Below, in pieces: positions 34,738-46,324 of a DNA stretch of 64,000 bases. The stretch covers positions 496,001 through 560,000 of the forward strand of contig JAIWNE010000001.1 of NCBI GenBank assembly GCA_025331445.1. The letters are read 5' to 3'. The notes beneath the pieces were generated by a model, which saw only the letters and a list, made by a program, of their open reading frames with translations, had not been told where the DNA came from and ran no database searches. Origin of the DNA: Blakeslea trispora. Taxonomy: Eukaryota > Mucoromycota > Mucoromycetes > Mucorales > Choanephoraceae. Positions within the stretch are counted from its first letter, which is position 1; each line of letters begins with the position of its first letter. Position numbers and translations under genes: made by a program.

Positions 34738-37700
34738 TGTAGCTATAAAATACATTAGTTTCTTTTTCTATGATTTTTCTTTCATCTGTAGCTGAAAGGA
34801 ACAAGAGAGAAAAAAGAGAGAGATAAAAAGACAAAAGTTCGATCAAAGCAATCTCCACCCTTCTTTGTTTGATAACAAAGCAGAAAGAAAAACACTGAGC
34901 CTTGTTGTCTTTTACAAAAAGCTGACTTGGTACCATTCCGATAAAAAGGTGGGCCTCAAGACAAGCCCTTTTTTTTTATAGCGTTTTGTTGCGAGACTTT
35001 TCGTGCTGTTTCATTACTGAATAGACCATACTGCCTTAGGCTTGTTGGTAGTCTGACTGATTGTCGATATAGTTTCTTTTTCTACACAATCCTTTGCTTT
35101 GGACTAGTAGCATATGCTTTTGAAACTTGTTCTATCTTGTATTGAGCGTCTGAGACTCTTGTCGGAAATTGTGTTGAACTAGAAGCTGAACAATAAAATG
35201 AACCCGACACTGAAATTAAGCTTGATTGTAGATCCACATGCGAAGCAGGCGCAATTGACAGAAAGTGTTGTTGTTGTATACCAAAAGAAAAATAGATGGA
35301 AGATGCGAAAAATCAGCAGAATATGCATCCATCCATGACACGCAAATAATCATCCATTGTGTTTTTCTCTCTCTCTCTGTTCTTCTTGTCTCTTTGTAGT
35401 CTCTATAGTGATGATATTACCTTTGGCTATAACGAAAAAGAGGGTGTTCTATCCTTCAATTACTTTTGGCCTATATGAGCTGCTTCATTTCAAATATGTC
35501 CCGGGCAACCACACTTCGGAGTTGGAAATGCCAATTGTCGGGCAAGATATTGTGACCGGTACAAGACGAATGTACTTGGATTATTTTAGGATATGGGTAG
35601 AATTATAGTTCAGTGGGTACTCTTTCTTCATTATTTTATTGTTCCTAGCACTGTCATCGTTTAGTGAAGAAGGCTAACGTAACTGCCATTGACACAAGAC
35701 TCTTTTGCTCTTTATATTTATAACCAATGATCAGCAAATGATTTGCGTTGCTATCAACAAGCACTGTATTGTGCTTGCTGCTATACCTTCTATTTTCGAA
35801 TAGAAAGATTAGCATGATCTTTATGTTCATATATCTAACGTCTGCAAGTATAATGACGAAAATAAGCATGGAGAATATGAAGATGCTTATAATTCTTCAA
35901 AGCTTTGATTTGACAATAAGAATAAAATTCGCATCTATAAAACATATCGCAATAAAAAATAAGACTTGTGTCTAAACATACTATGAGTATTTGAAGAACG
36001 ATTCTAAGAAAAGAATATCAGCCTTAGAGTCTCCCAGGCTTGGACTCATTCTACTTGTTGATTTTGATACAACGTAGATTGAATTTTAGAACATAACAAG
36101 TCTATGGATCATTCTTAGCATAGAAAATCTCAAAAATGATGTTTTGAGGTTACGAACTTAAAGCTGTCGATCGCATGATTAACATGTCTTTTAAAGGGAC
36201 ACCCATAAAACTAGTGCCTCAAGACATACAAGAGTTTGTGCGACAAAAAGAAAGAAGCCTGGACTTTACTGATCGAAAAAAAAAGGTGTAGATTCTCTTT
36301 ACAAGAAACTAAAAGACAATTGAATGATAAGAAAGATCAAAATTATCTGTTGTCTTTTCCTCATTGGTTATATTACTAGCTTTGTACATAGGTGTACACG
36401 ATGCTGTCTGCAGATGACCAAAAACTTAGACCATCTATGGTCCTTTCCGGACTAAAAGCACTTTTACTAATTAAAGTGTCATAGAGTTAATGCACTCGAC
36501 TCATAACTCGCAATGTACAAGTTTCGAATTTTGCATATTGTCTATTACACATACAAGTACTGAACATGTTTGCTTGTCTTTCTATTGATAAAATGCATGA
36601 GCTGATAAAAAATTGTTGCCAGTGCAAAAATCTGAAATAAGGGTACTCAGATCAGTAGAAAAGTCAGATGGTGATAAATTAGACGTGATCTACATTCTCT
36701 AAAAAAGGAAACTACGGCAGAGAATATAGTCAAAGAAAACAGCAAAACAAGGCAGATTTCTGCTGTAGACGCTCCAGTAACTGCACAAAAAGAACAAAAA
36801 ATACCATCAAAGTAAGCTACGATGCTTGCTGCTGAAAGACTTGCAAAAAGCTGCAAGTGACTTACAAGAAGGAAGAGGGAGAAAACACACTTCACGACAG
36901 CTCTACCAATGTTGAATACCGATACAGGTATTCCATTGAAAGAACACAAAATAAAAATGGTAGCAAGTAGCTAATTCAACTTGAGGTGTCTCCTGGAAAT
37001 TCCTGTTACCATCTGGACCATCAAGCAACAAAGACTTGGGCACCAGCCAGAGGTGGAAAATGAATGAAAAAAAAAAAAGAGTCAATAATGATCATGTTTG
37101 CTACTTTAATTGTATTTGAGTCATGGCGACAACTGCATACCAATACGATTGAATATTGCATTCAATATGATCAGTATAAAATGACAAGATGACAAACACA
37201 GATTATTTCTTTTGAGATATTTGTCAGTCCTTGGTTCCTTATAGTAGTTGGATCATACCATAAGCGTATACAAGAACCTCTGCCCCAAAACTGGGACCAA
37301 AAGAAGGGTTGTTGAGCAATGAATCGTAGCAAGCGGTTACTTACTGGTGGAAAGCACAACCAACTCCAAAAAGAAAAAAAAAAGGGGAGTTTTTTTGAGA
37401 TGTAATAAGCAACTTGAGCATCAAATCTTCTTTTGTGATTTATGAAATTGCACAAAGGTATAACTATGACATGGGTCATCATGCTCTCCAGCTTACTATT
37501 CATCAATTTCGGAAATAAAACTTGAGACTTTCCTTGAGGACATCACTGAAAGGGAGTTCATTTCAGTATTTAAGAAAAGAAAAATTACAGAAACTGTGAT
37601 ACAACATTTAAAGGAGTGTTATGACAGCTGCGCAGTTTTATCAACTCAAAAAAATAATGACAAAAAAAAGAAGTACCTCTTCCTGAGTTCTTAAATGTTC

Positions 37701-38345
37701 AACTTTTCAAGCAAAGCAACGAGATTTGCTTGAAAAGTTTCCTCATGCTATAATAATCAGATAAAGACAAAAATCGCTTCAAAAGAAAAGACTCACAACT
37801 TTTTCTGATTTGATGATACTATTCCCATTATAATTCATCGAGTCTAGCCTGAGTAAACAAAACGGAACAGGGTGACACAGTCGAAATACATTTCTAATTC
37901 ATCTTGAGTCATTTCAAATAAACTCGCTTTTAAAATCATTTTGGTTGTTATGGGAAACAACTCCTGTTCTAACCATAAGCGATGCTTATCTTCGTCCCTG
38001 TGGATAGATTTTTAATTGGTTGGGAAGACTGTATTTGATTATCTTTATGGTATTACAAAAATTGAGAGTGTTATTGGGAGTATACCAACTAAGCGAACCC
38101 TTTGTCTATGTTTCTGATTATTATGCAAGCCTCCCTTTCGTTCAATTTTATTCGTGCAGATTTCAAGGGGTTTTATTGTTTGACAGCAGCATCCGAGAAA
38201 AAAAAATGTGAGAAAGAAAGGTAAGGGCGAGATAAGATTAAGAATATAAGGTTAGTTACACTACCTTTTTTTTTTAATGAGTCACCTGCCATATTCCCTC
38301 CCCACTTATTTTTTTTTCTCTCTTTCGAATTTTGTATAAATATCA
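34738..38345. other. 3.6-kb intergenic region with no supported gene
   Basis: Contains the eL6 promoter (pyrimidine-rich to ~35000) and many short ORFs. On the minus strand 36650-37500 the translation is hydrophobic in several frames (for example SLTIFSAVVSFF, and after a possible intron GVGCAFHQ), so an eroded membrane-protein gene is possible, but frames are broken and no family is recognised. A 15-bp perfect hairpin lies at 37701-37739. The right end carries the promoter of the threonine aldolase gene. Confidence 0.5.
37701..37739. repeat. perfect 15-bp inverted repeat with 9-nt loop
   Basis: Arms AACTTTTCAAGCAAA (37701-37715) and TTTGCTTGAAAAGTT (37725-37739) pair perfectly around a 9-nt loop. 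It is in a gene-free region; nothing nearby explains it. Confidence 0.9.
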
Positions 38346-39695
38346 ATGCTCTCTGTCATTCGTTTTGCTCCCAGACAATTGTTTGCTCGGCACCCTTCTT
38401 TTTATTCAACACGTTTATTATCAACAATCAACATGCCTCATCAACACAAACAAATGTTTGATTTGACAAGTGACACTGCTACTCAGCCTACAGATGATAT
38501 GTTTGATATCATGAAATTAGCCCATCGTGGCGATGATGTATTTGCAGTAAGTTTCTCTATGCCACTCTCCTTTCTTTAAATGATCTTGGCATGTTGCTTA
38601 TAAGGCGTTTTTATATAGCAAAGCAAAACCGTCAATGATCTAGAAGAGTATGTAGCCAAACTGTTGGGTAAAGAAGCAGCCCTTTTCTGTGCCACTGGTT
38701 GTATGACAAATCAACTTGCACTTCGTGTCTTGTTGACTCAACCTCCTCACTCTGTCCTTTGCGATGCTCGCTCGCATGTGTTTGTTTACGAATGTGGAGG
38801 TATCTCTTACCATTCGCAAGCAAGCGTTTCGCCTGTTGTTCCTCGGAACGGTCATCATCTAACATTGGAAGACGTCCAATCAAATGTGATCACAGACACC
38901 TTGGCAAGCGCACCTACACGAGTGATTTCTCTTGAAAACACCTTGAACGGTACTCTTTTGCCTCTTGAAGAAATCAAACGTATTTATGAATATACCCGAC
39001 AAAACGACCTTAAACTTCATTTGGATGGTGCTCGATTGTGGAATGCAAGTCAGGAAACAGGTATTGCATTACATGAGTATGGTCAATATTTCGACACTAT
39101 TTCTGTTTGCTTGTCGAAAGGTGTGGGTGCACCTATTGGATCCATCATGGCAGGTAGCAAAGAAAACATTATACGTGCACGACATGTTCGTAAATTGATG
39201 GGTGGTGGCTGGAGGTAAAGTAGATGAAATCCGCATACAAGATAAAAAAAAAAGAAGGGTTTGTTTACTAAAAGTTAATTCTATGTGTTTGATAGACAAG
39301 CTGGTTTATTGGCTGCTGCTGCTAGACATTGTATTGATACAGTTGTGCCTACGATGAAGGAAACCCACCAATTGACAAAGAGACTTGCAGTAGCACTTGA
39401 AGGTTTAGGCATGACACTTACTACACCATGTGAGACAAACATGATTTTCCTAGACACTGCCCAAGCAGGGATCAAAGTCAGCGATTTGGCAGATGAACTT
39501 TTGCAGCACAATATTGTGATTGGCTCTGGCCCAGGGACAACAACACGTATTGTTATGCATTACCAAGTGACGAAGGAGGCAATTGATACATTTATTGAAG
39601 TAGCTTCTAAAGTAGTGGCTGAAAAGCGTCAATCAGGTCCCAACGTATCTATCCAGACGAGTAGTGGCTCCATGTACCCTTCCATTAATGCATAG
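38346..39695 (+). CDS. GLY1: low-specificity threonine aldolase (398 aa)
   Basis: Exons 38346-38546, 38619-39214 and 39296-39695 (1197 nt). PLP enzyme that cleaves threonine (and allo-threonine) to glycine and acetaldehyde. Fold-type I beta-eliminating lyase family: FDLTSDTATQPTDDM at the start of the catalytic domain, HLDGARLWNA, and the PLP lysine in SVCLSKGVGAPIGS. GGGWRQAGLLAAAA spans the second intron. The first 30 residues (Arg/Ser/Phe, no acids) look like a mitochondrial presequence, and Met30 would start a cytosolic form, so dual targeting from two starts is plausible. Yeast Gly1 has no such extension. The C terminus is Ser/Pro-rich. Confidence 0.93.
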
Positions 39696-40527
39696 AAGAT
39701 TGTTTTACTTAATAAAATCACTTTTCGCTGAAATGTGGACAATGTATTTCATGTTCATAAACAGACACATCAACACCACATACAGGACAAAAACTATAAG
39801 AGTAACTAGCTTTTACAGTTTCCATGATTTAATGGATGGCAAATGAAAGAATTTAAAAGAAAAAAAAATAATTTTTAATAAAAAGAGTTGGTCCAAATTT
39901 AACAATAGCACAGCATTTATACACCCCTTCTCTTTCCTTCTGGAACACAAAAATAAAATGGAAGTTGTATGGTTTTATTGCTTATTTCTGTAGCCAAATA
40001 CTATGAACGGCGAAAATGATAGGAATAAAAGTTAAATTAAAATTTCGGGAATGAATCGTTTGACTTATGAGCATTCCCAAAGCCCGCATTCTAGATGATT
40101 CCAGAAGACTCGAGTTGAAGGTGAACAATATCAGGTCGAATTGATTGGAACACGTTGTTTGACTTTATAGTAAACACGATATGACCTTTGATGTTGAGTT
40201 TGCTAGTCATGTATACGTTTGTCCATTTGATTTGTTGGTTGCCAGATCAATAAATTTTGAAATCAATCCCACAGTCGCGAAGTTTTGGAGAGTGGTGAAT
40301 CTTGACACTCAGGAACCAGCTTGGCTCAAACATTCATCTTTATGTACCAAGGAGTACGCAAGAGCTGATTCATTTGGGCGTTCTGAGACCTCTCCTTTTA
40401 GATAACAAATCTTATCTTTTGGTGCTTTTTATGAAAGACAATATCCGAAATTTAATTTACCAGTCTCATTCCTGCAAGGAGGTGTCTCAATTCATTGTCA
40501 ATTTTTTTTTTGTCTTTTCTCTTTAGT
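39696..40527. other. intergenic, no supported gene
   Basis: Only short ORFs. The right end (40500-40527) is a strong 3' splice site (long T tract then CTTTAG) directly before the ATG of the next small ORF, so an upstream exon may be hidden in 40180-40490, but no phase-consistent donor giving a recognisable protein was found. Confidence 0.4.
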
Positions 40528-40755
40528 ATGGATAGCAACTATTCTTATGTGCATTGGACAAAGAATCGTCTTCTAGTCAATTCAGACGAGTGGTTTGATG
40601 TACTCAAGGCCGATGAAGCCATCAAGCTTCCGGACAACTTTGATTCCTCTCAATTAGCAGAACAACAGTTTCAGCTGAAAGATCTTTTAAAGCAAAACAA
40701 TAAAGGGCCTAAGAAGCCAAAGTACGAATGGAAAACCAATCCCATGACTACTTGA
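40528..40755 (+). CDS. hypothetical 75-residue protein or terminal exon
   Basis: ATG at 40528 directly follows a textbook polypyrimidine tract and CTTTAG, so the ORF is more likely a last exon, or preceded by a 5' UTR intron, than a free-standing gene. The residues are polar and well mixed (YVHWTKNRLLVNSDEWFDVL, then Asp/Glu/Gln, ending in a Lys/Pro-rich segment), unlike random AT-rich translation. No family is recognised. It lies tail to tail with the PP2C gene. Confidence 0.4.
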   Translation: MDSNYSYVHWTKNRLLVNSDEWFDVLKADEAIKLPDNFDSSQLAEQQFQLKDLLKQNNKGPKKPKYEWKTNPMTT

Positions 40756-41028
40756 ATCTTGACTGGACCACACTTTGTTACTTGTGAGCTATTCAACTAT
40801 TAGATATACCAAGCTTTTCAGCTAGTCTTTGGTCGCCTAAATAAACTTCTTTAAGCCATAGAATTGTAAAAAAATGCTTAAGCATATTCGCGTAAACTTT
40901 CACGCATCATTAAGAAAAAGAAATATATAGTTTATATAGCGTACATACAAGTAGATAAAAAAGACAAAAAAAGGGGGGGATGAAATGACAAGGAAATAAA
41001 CGTATTTTAAGCAGACTTTGTTTCTTTT

Positions 41029-42371
41029 TTAGGAGGACGTTGGCTGAATATCATTGCCTAGTGCGTCTTTCTTTGGAGCAGCACGACTGGCCATCCATTC
41101 ATACCACTCTTCTTCAGTTTTGCCATGTAGGAGAGCAACAATGATGACAGACATATTGTCACATCCCAGCCCAGCCCCATCACTCTCGGGTGCCAAACAA
41201 TGATCCATCATTTGCTCACATATCTCATCCAGCTTCACCTTATTTGCAAGGTGGTGTCGAACAAAACTGACTACCTCCTGGTTTGACATACAGTCCCAGA
41301 TACCATCACAAGCTAATACTAGGAACTCGTCCTGATCAGTAACGACATGTTCAGTTACATCTGGATAACAAGTTACTGCCTGCTCTTCAGCTGGCAGGTT
41401 GGCAGCCTGCTTAAATTCAAAATCACCAATAGCACGAGAAAGTGCAAGATTGCCTATAGATGGTAAAAAATAAAGAGCAGTTTTAGTTTGGATATCTGTT
41501 GCTAGGCAATCCTGAAATAGTCATACCATTGACTCGACCAAATTCAACAAAGCCGCCTGCTTTTGTAATACGCTGACTTTCTTTAGGATCGCCTGGCTTA
41601 TGATCAAAAGACAATGGCTTGCTTTGGCCTGCTGTACTGACAATACATCTCGAGTCTCCTGCATTAGCCTACAAATGTTGGATTTTTTGTTTAGTCTTGC
41701 TAAAATCGAAATAACACAGTTAAAAAGATACTTGCAACAAAAATAGCTTTTTGACTGGGCATGAAGAGGGCTGAGACTGCAGTACACCCAGAGGGATCAT
41801 AACTAAAGTTTTGGTCTATATTATAGAGATGATGAGATGATGTGTCTTCTTTCTTTTTTTTTTTTCTCTCCTGTATTCTTATACCTTCCAACAATTCCTT
41901 ATCCAGTTGAAGATAGGCTTCAGTCATTGCTTCTGCATATCTTTTCTCTCCAAAGTGAGAAGACTCAAGCACACGTTGATGGAGTGTTTGCCCAGTGTAT
42001 TGCGCAACAGTAGAGCCTTGAAATAGGGACAGCATCATAAAGAGAGAGAATGGATGGTTGCTCAACTTTGCTTGCAAATAACAAAATAATACATTGAAGT
42101 TTGTTTCGTTTTATTACCTCCATGACCATCATAAACACCAAAAAAACATGCTTCAGTATTGTTCAAGTCAAGTTCAGCGCAGTGTGCATCTTCCATAGCT
42201 TAAAAGAGAAAGATAACAAGATCAATGGGTTTGCTTGGATTGCGTGTTTTTTATTACACAAGACATACTGAGTCTCCATCCTTGCATACAAGAAAGACCA
42301 TAGAGCACATGTTGGTTCTTTCCTTCATGACTGGTTTTTTCAACAATAGGCTCTGAAAGTGTTTGTCCCAT
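41029..42371 (-). CDS. PP2C-type Ser/Thr protein phosphatase (320 aa)
   Basis: Exons 42269-42371, 42118-42198, 41885-42016, 41736-41815, 41527-41668 and 41029-41453 (963 nt). The start MGQTLSEP, then [17 protein letters not shown] and [10 protein letters not shown] carry the metal-binding Glu and Asp; [38 protein letters not shown] and CDNMSVIIV complete the PP2C motifs. It resembles yeast Ptc2/Ptc3 (Mn/Mg-dependent, acting on stress MAP kinases and checkpoint kinases). MGQ at the N terminus is a possible myristoylation site (Gly2). The fourth intron starts with GC (GCAAGT) rather than GT; only this donor rebuilds FVANAGDSR. Confidence 0.93.
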
Positions 42372-42739
42372 AATGCTGCAAGGTATGGTATTAGAGAAAA
42401 AAAAAAAAGAAAAATAGAGAGGAACTCCTGCAATAACAAAAAAAAAAGATGCTTGAATTTCAAGCACTGACAAAAGTTTATCCTGGTTGGAATTTGAACA
42501 AGGCTCTCAAGGTGTATTTTAGTTAGTTAAAGAAAGTCTAGCTTGGCATCTATGTCTCTTTTTTTTTTGTAGGTCAAAGCTTAGCGTCTATTCTCGAACA
42601 GGATCTATTTTTTATTCCAAGACGATATGATATTTACATGGACAGAACATTTTTGAAAAAAAAAGTTATAAACAAAACAGAATTGGCTTTGTATACAAAA
42701 AAATGTATCTGTTGTTTCTTGGTTTATAAACTAGTTGAT
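42372..42739. other. intergenic, short
   Basis: Between the PP2C start and the end of the mL49 gene. T-rich; no coding signal. It holds the PP2C promoter and the mL49 terminator. Confidence 0.5.
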
Positions 42740-43042
42740 TTAGAAGCCTTTCGAGATCAACCATTCTTTGATTTCGTTGACATGATGACCCTTAATGACA
42801 ACATGTTGAGTGGTGGGTTTAACTTGAACAACAGCTTCGGGAAAGTCATTTACAAGATCCTTGGCCAAAGCATTAGAATCACCTTGGATTCTGCGGATGA
42901 TGGTCAAGAGACGAGTGTTGCCATTTTTGTATTCAGAATAGACAGGAAGACCCTTGTTGGTGGTTCGTGCGATAGTGTAGGCTGGTGTGGAGTAAAAACG
43001 CTTGGTGCTTTGGAAAGTAGACTGAGCAATAGAACGAAGCAT
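42740..43042 (-). CDS. IMG2: mitochondrial ribosomal protein mL49 (100 aa)
   Basis: Single exon from ATG 43042. The N terminus MLRSIAQSTFQSTKRFYST is a mitochondrial presequence (basic, Ser/Thr, no acids). The body, PAYTIARTTNKGLPVYSEYKNG, TRLLTIIRRIQGD, then PTTQHVVIKGHHVNEIKEWL, matches the compact mL49/Img2 family (large mitoribosomal subunit), whose yeast member is needed for mitochondrial DNA maintenance. Length is typical. Confidence 0.9.
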   Translation of the reverse strand: MLRSIAQSTFQSTKRFYSTPAYTIARTTNKGLPVYSEYKNGNTRLLTIIRRIQGDSNALAKDLVNDFPEAVVQVKPTTQHVVIKGHHVNEIKEWLISKGF

Positions 43043-43519
43043 TTCTCTAGTTTGAAAAAAAAAAAAGGTAAAACAAAGGGGAGGGAAGTGAGTTTAGAGA
43101 GAAAGAAGCCAAATTTCTATCAAATAACTTACATTATAATAGTTTAAACAAAGTCAAGTAACAATGAAAGGACCTTGTCAGAAAGCATAAGAAAAAAAAA
43201 AAAATCGAGAAAATTAGCAGTCAGCAGGAGTTTGAATTGTTTAGTTCAACTTTGATCTGCCATCCCTGACAGTGCTGGTCAAAGGTCCTTTTTTTTTTAG
43301 CATTGTTTGGCTCAATAGCATGAAAACATTTCATGGTTGGATAACAAGGAAGAAAAAGAAAGACAATTCTAAATGAAGCACGCTCAATACGCTTTTTTAT
43401 TTTTTTTACACTGCAATAGAATATTTGATGATCGCACAATAGACACACTTTAAAGTATAACTGAAATATGTTTAATTTAAAATTGAAAAAGTACAGATAT
43501 CAACCAAAAAAAATAATAA
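43043..43519. other. intergenic, no supported gene
   Basis: Between the mL49 start and the acyl-CoA synthetase end. Poly(A/T) stretches with one short minus-strand ORF (43221-43448) of unconvincing composition. Nothing else is seen. Confidence 0.5.
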
Positions 43520-46324
43520 TTACAATTTGACTTTACCAACATCTATCTTTGCAAAGTCCTCAAGGGTAAATGGAACATACGTGTTTCCTTTAAGCCAATA
43601 AACAGGCTCTGATTCAGGAATCTTAGTAAGGTCAATGCCTTGATTACGGAACGCAACCTTCTGTTGCTTGAATGTTCCAGTTATTTCCATAGAAGGAACA
43701 AAGCGAAGGAAAAGAGGGACAGCATATTTAGGCAAATTCTTTTGAAGATAACCGCACAAGTGTTTAAAGTCAATTTGTGTGCCTTCCTTCAAGACAATAG
43801 CAGCCATACCGGCACGTCCATCATGTTTGGGAACGAGTGCACCATAGACGTTAGCTTCATACACTCCAGGATATTCACCGAGTACTTGAGCAATCTCTGT
43901 AGTGGCTACGTTTTCAGACTTCCAACGGAATGTATCGCCTACTCGGTCTCCAAAGTAATAATAACCATCCTTGTCTTTCTTAATCAAGTCACCACTACGG
44001 AAATAGCTATAAAGAAAACAAGAGAAAAAGGACATGATGAATACAGATTGTCGATAGAGAGAAAAAAAGTAAAGTGTTACCAATCTCCTTTTTGAAAGAC
44101 ATCTCTCAAGAGTTTCTTATTGGTTGCACTCTTGTTCTTGTAATAACCATCAAACTTGACTAAGCCATTTTCCTCTACTCTAACAATCAACTCTCCTTGC
44201 TCATCATATGGAGACTAGGGTTTTTAAGTGAAAAATGGATTCAGTATAAACATTAGACAATTATTGTCTGTATAGAAATACCTTGACACAAAATCCATTC
44301 TTGTCACGTAAAGGCTCTTCAGTGATAGGATCAATCTTGATCAGTTGAGAGTCTTTACGAAGTAAACTGAAAAGTCGTCCACGGAAGCCGATAGCACCAG
44401 TACCGATCTCTCCTGTATTCGCATTGAACAAACCAGCAGGACCTGCAAGGAATAGAAAACAAGACAGTTAGTTGTCAAAGAAGAGAGAGAAACAAAGCAA
44501 TAAACTCATACCTTCTGTAGCAGCATAAAATTCACAGATAGTAGGGATATTAAACCTCTCTCTAAATTTTGTCCAAACATCCGGTCTCATACCGTTACCG
44601 AAAACCATTCTTACTTTATGGTTACGTTCCTCGGGATGATGTGGTTGACTCAAGAGATAACGACAGAATTCTCCAATGTACTTGAATCAGATACAGTAAA
44701 AATTTAAAGAAACCCACCCATATTTGTTAGCCAAGACTGAACAATCGGCTTTTTTTTTTCTTCTTCTTCTCAATCTATTCTTACCGTAAAGCTATCAACC
44801 TTATAGTCAGCACAATCGTTCCAAAAGCGGCTAACAGAGAACTTTCTGCCTAATACGATGGTTCCACCTGATACCAGTGTAGATGTAACAGAAACAATCA
44901 CTAACAAACATGTTTGTTAGTATGACAAGCATAAAGATAAAAAGTAGAACATCCAACTTACGTCCAGAGCTATGGTATAAGGGTAAAACACAGTAGACTC
45001 GATCTCCTTTTTTAAGACCAGCACAATGGGAAAACATGACACCTCCGACTATATACAGAGAATGAGTGGATGGATACATACAGCACTTTTTTTTTTTTCA
45101 AAACACCTTACAGCAAGCTCGAAAGTGCTGACTGATAGCAGCCTAGAACAAGTATCCATGCGACGTAAGAAAACACCATCCCAATGACTGCCACTTTCAC
45201 TTTTTTTTTTTTTACTTACCTTTGGCATGCCTGTTGTTCCACTAAATAATTTGACACAAAGAGGTTATAAAAAGTCAAAACATGTTTCCATAAATACAAA
45301 ATAATCGTACCTTGTGTAAATCAAATATGCAGGATCCGAATTCCCAATACCACGAAGAAAATCTTCACTGGTATCTTTATCTGTATGACCGGATAAAGTA
45401 TATGGCGTCAATGTGGATGCATAAGGGATAGGGTTAGATGATTCATTTTCTGTTGCTTCACCATAAGCAATCAATTCAATACCCATCTCTTGACATTCCT
45501 TTGAAATTGTAGCTACTTGAGCTTCAAAAAGAGGGTCAAAAATGAGTAATTTTGATTCTGCTATCTTTATACAGTGAAGCAAGGCTTTCTCGGATAGATT
45601 GGTGTTGATGAGAGAAGGGATAGCACCGATCTTGCTGATACCCAATAAGGTGATGAAAAAAGTAGGATGGTTTTGGTGCATCATACAAACGATGTCTAAA
45701 ACAAAACAAGACCATAGATTCTTTAATTTCTATCAGATTTATAAGATGTTCTCTTTACCATTTTTCTTTATCTTGTTTGAAAGTAGCCAGTGTGCCTAAA
45801 ATCCCAAAAAAAAAAGGGGGTAAGGTTAAACAAAACCCATTTCTATTCCTATTATGTAAGCATTAATCTTACAAATCTGTTTGAATCTAAATAAGGCGAT
45901 TTAGTAAAGACAGACTAAATGCTTTCATTTCGTACCACCTACGCTTCTCAATATATTGGAATGTGTATTCTTGTCCCTCAAATAACAGAAATATCCCATT
46001 GGGATTTTCCTTTGCTCTTTCTTTGAATCTGAAATAAAAGTGCAATCGATCTTGGCGTGTCCATTGCGTTTGTCTATGAATTGTGTTAGTCTTTTTTTTT
46101 TTTTCATTAGAATCTCGGAAACTTGAAGACTAACTTGATAAGAGAAGCAATGCCTGAACGGATTTGATGTAAATCCTTGCTCAACAAGAGTTTGGCATCG
46201 AGATACATGCTACCAAGCAAGCCACTGACACCAGCTGCAGCTGCTAATGAGACCAAATCTACCAATCATTTAAGCATTACAAATAATCCATACAATCTAA
46301 TCGGTTATAATTACCTGTACGCAT
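43520..46324 (-). CDS. FAT1: FAT1/SLC27-type very-long-chain acyl-CoA synthetase (635 aa)
   Basis: Fourteen exons: 46315-46324, 46135-46258, 45943-46073, 45873-45886, 45759-45795, 45311-45695, 45220-45241, 45112-45142, 44962-45048, 44785-44900, 44512-44680, 44282-44442, 44081-44214 and 43520-44006 (1908 nt). Adenylate-forming enzyme with YTSGTTGMPK (AMP motif, across a 22-nt exon), LPLYHSSG, GRKFSVSRFWNDC, FYAATEGPAGLFN, and GDRVGDTFRWKSENVATTEIAQ, the FATP-specific signature. It activates and imports long and very long fatty acids at membranes, ER or peroxisomes. The N-terminal region has a hydrophobic segment. Exons of 10, 14 and 22 nt are needed to keep phase and restore the conserved HSNRFAHWLL and SGTTG blocks. 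It ends in KVKL. Confidence 0.9.

Noticed and set aside
34312..34758. 148-codon plus-strand ORF opposite eL6
   Set aside because: It is an antisense shadow created by the strong codon bias of the eL6 gene.
36470..36545. tRNA-Met-like text (GCACTCGACTCATAACTCG, then TTTCGAATTTTGC) on the plus strand
   Set aside because: The anticodon-loop wording resembles elongator tRNA-Met, but the anticodon stem does not pair (ACTCG against ACTCG), the T stem is poor and no 7-bp acceptor stem closes. At most it is a very old tRNA relic; no convincing tRNA gene was found in the window.
36650..37506. Hydrophobic minus-strand ORFs that could be an amino-acid permease fragment
   Set aside because: Frames are short, interrupted and shift between phases; no transporter motif could be defended. 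It is left as unassigned possible decay.
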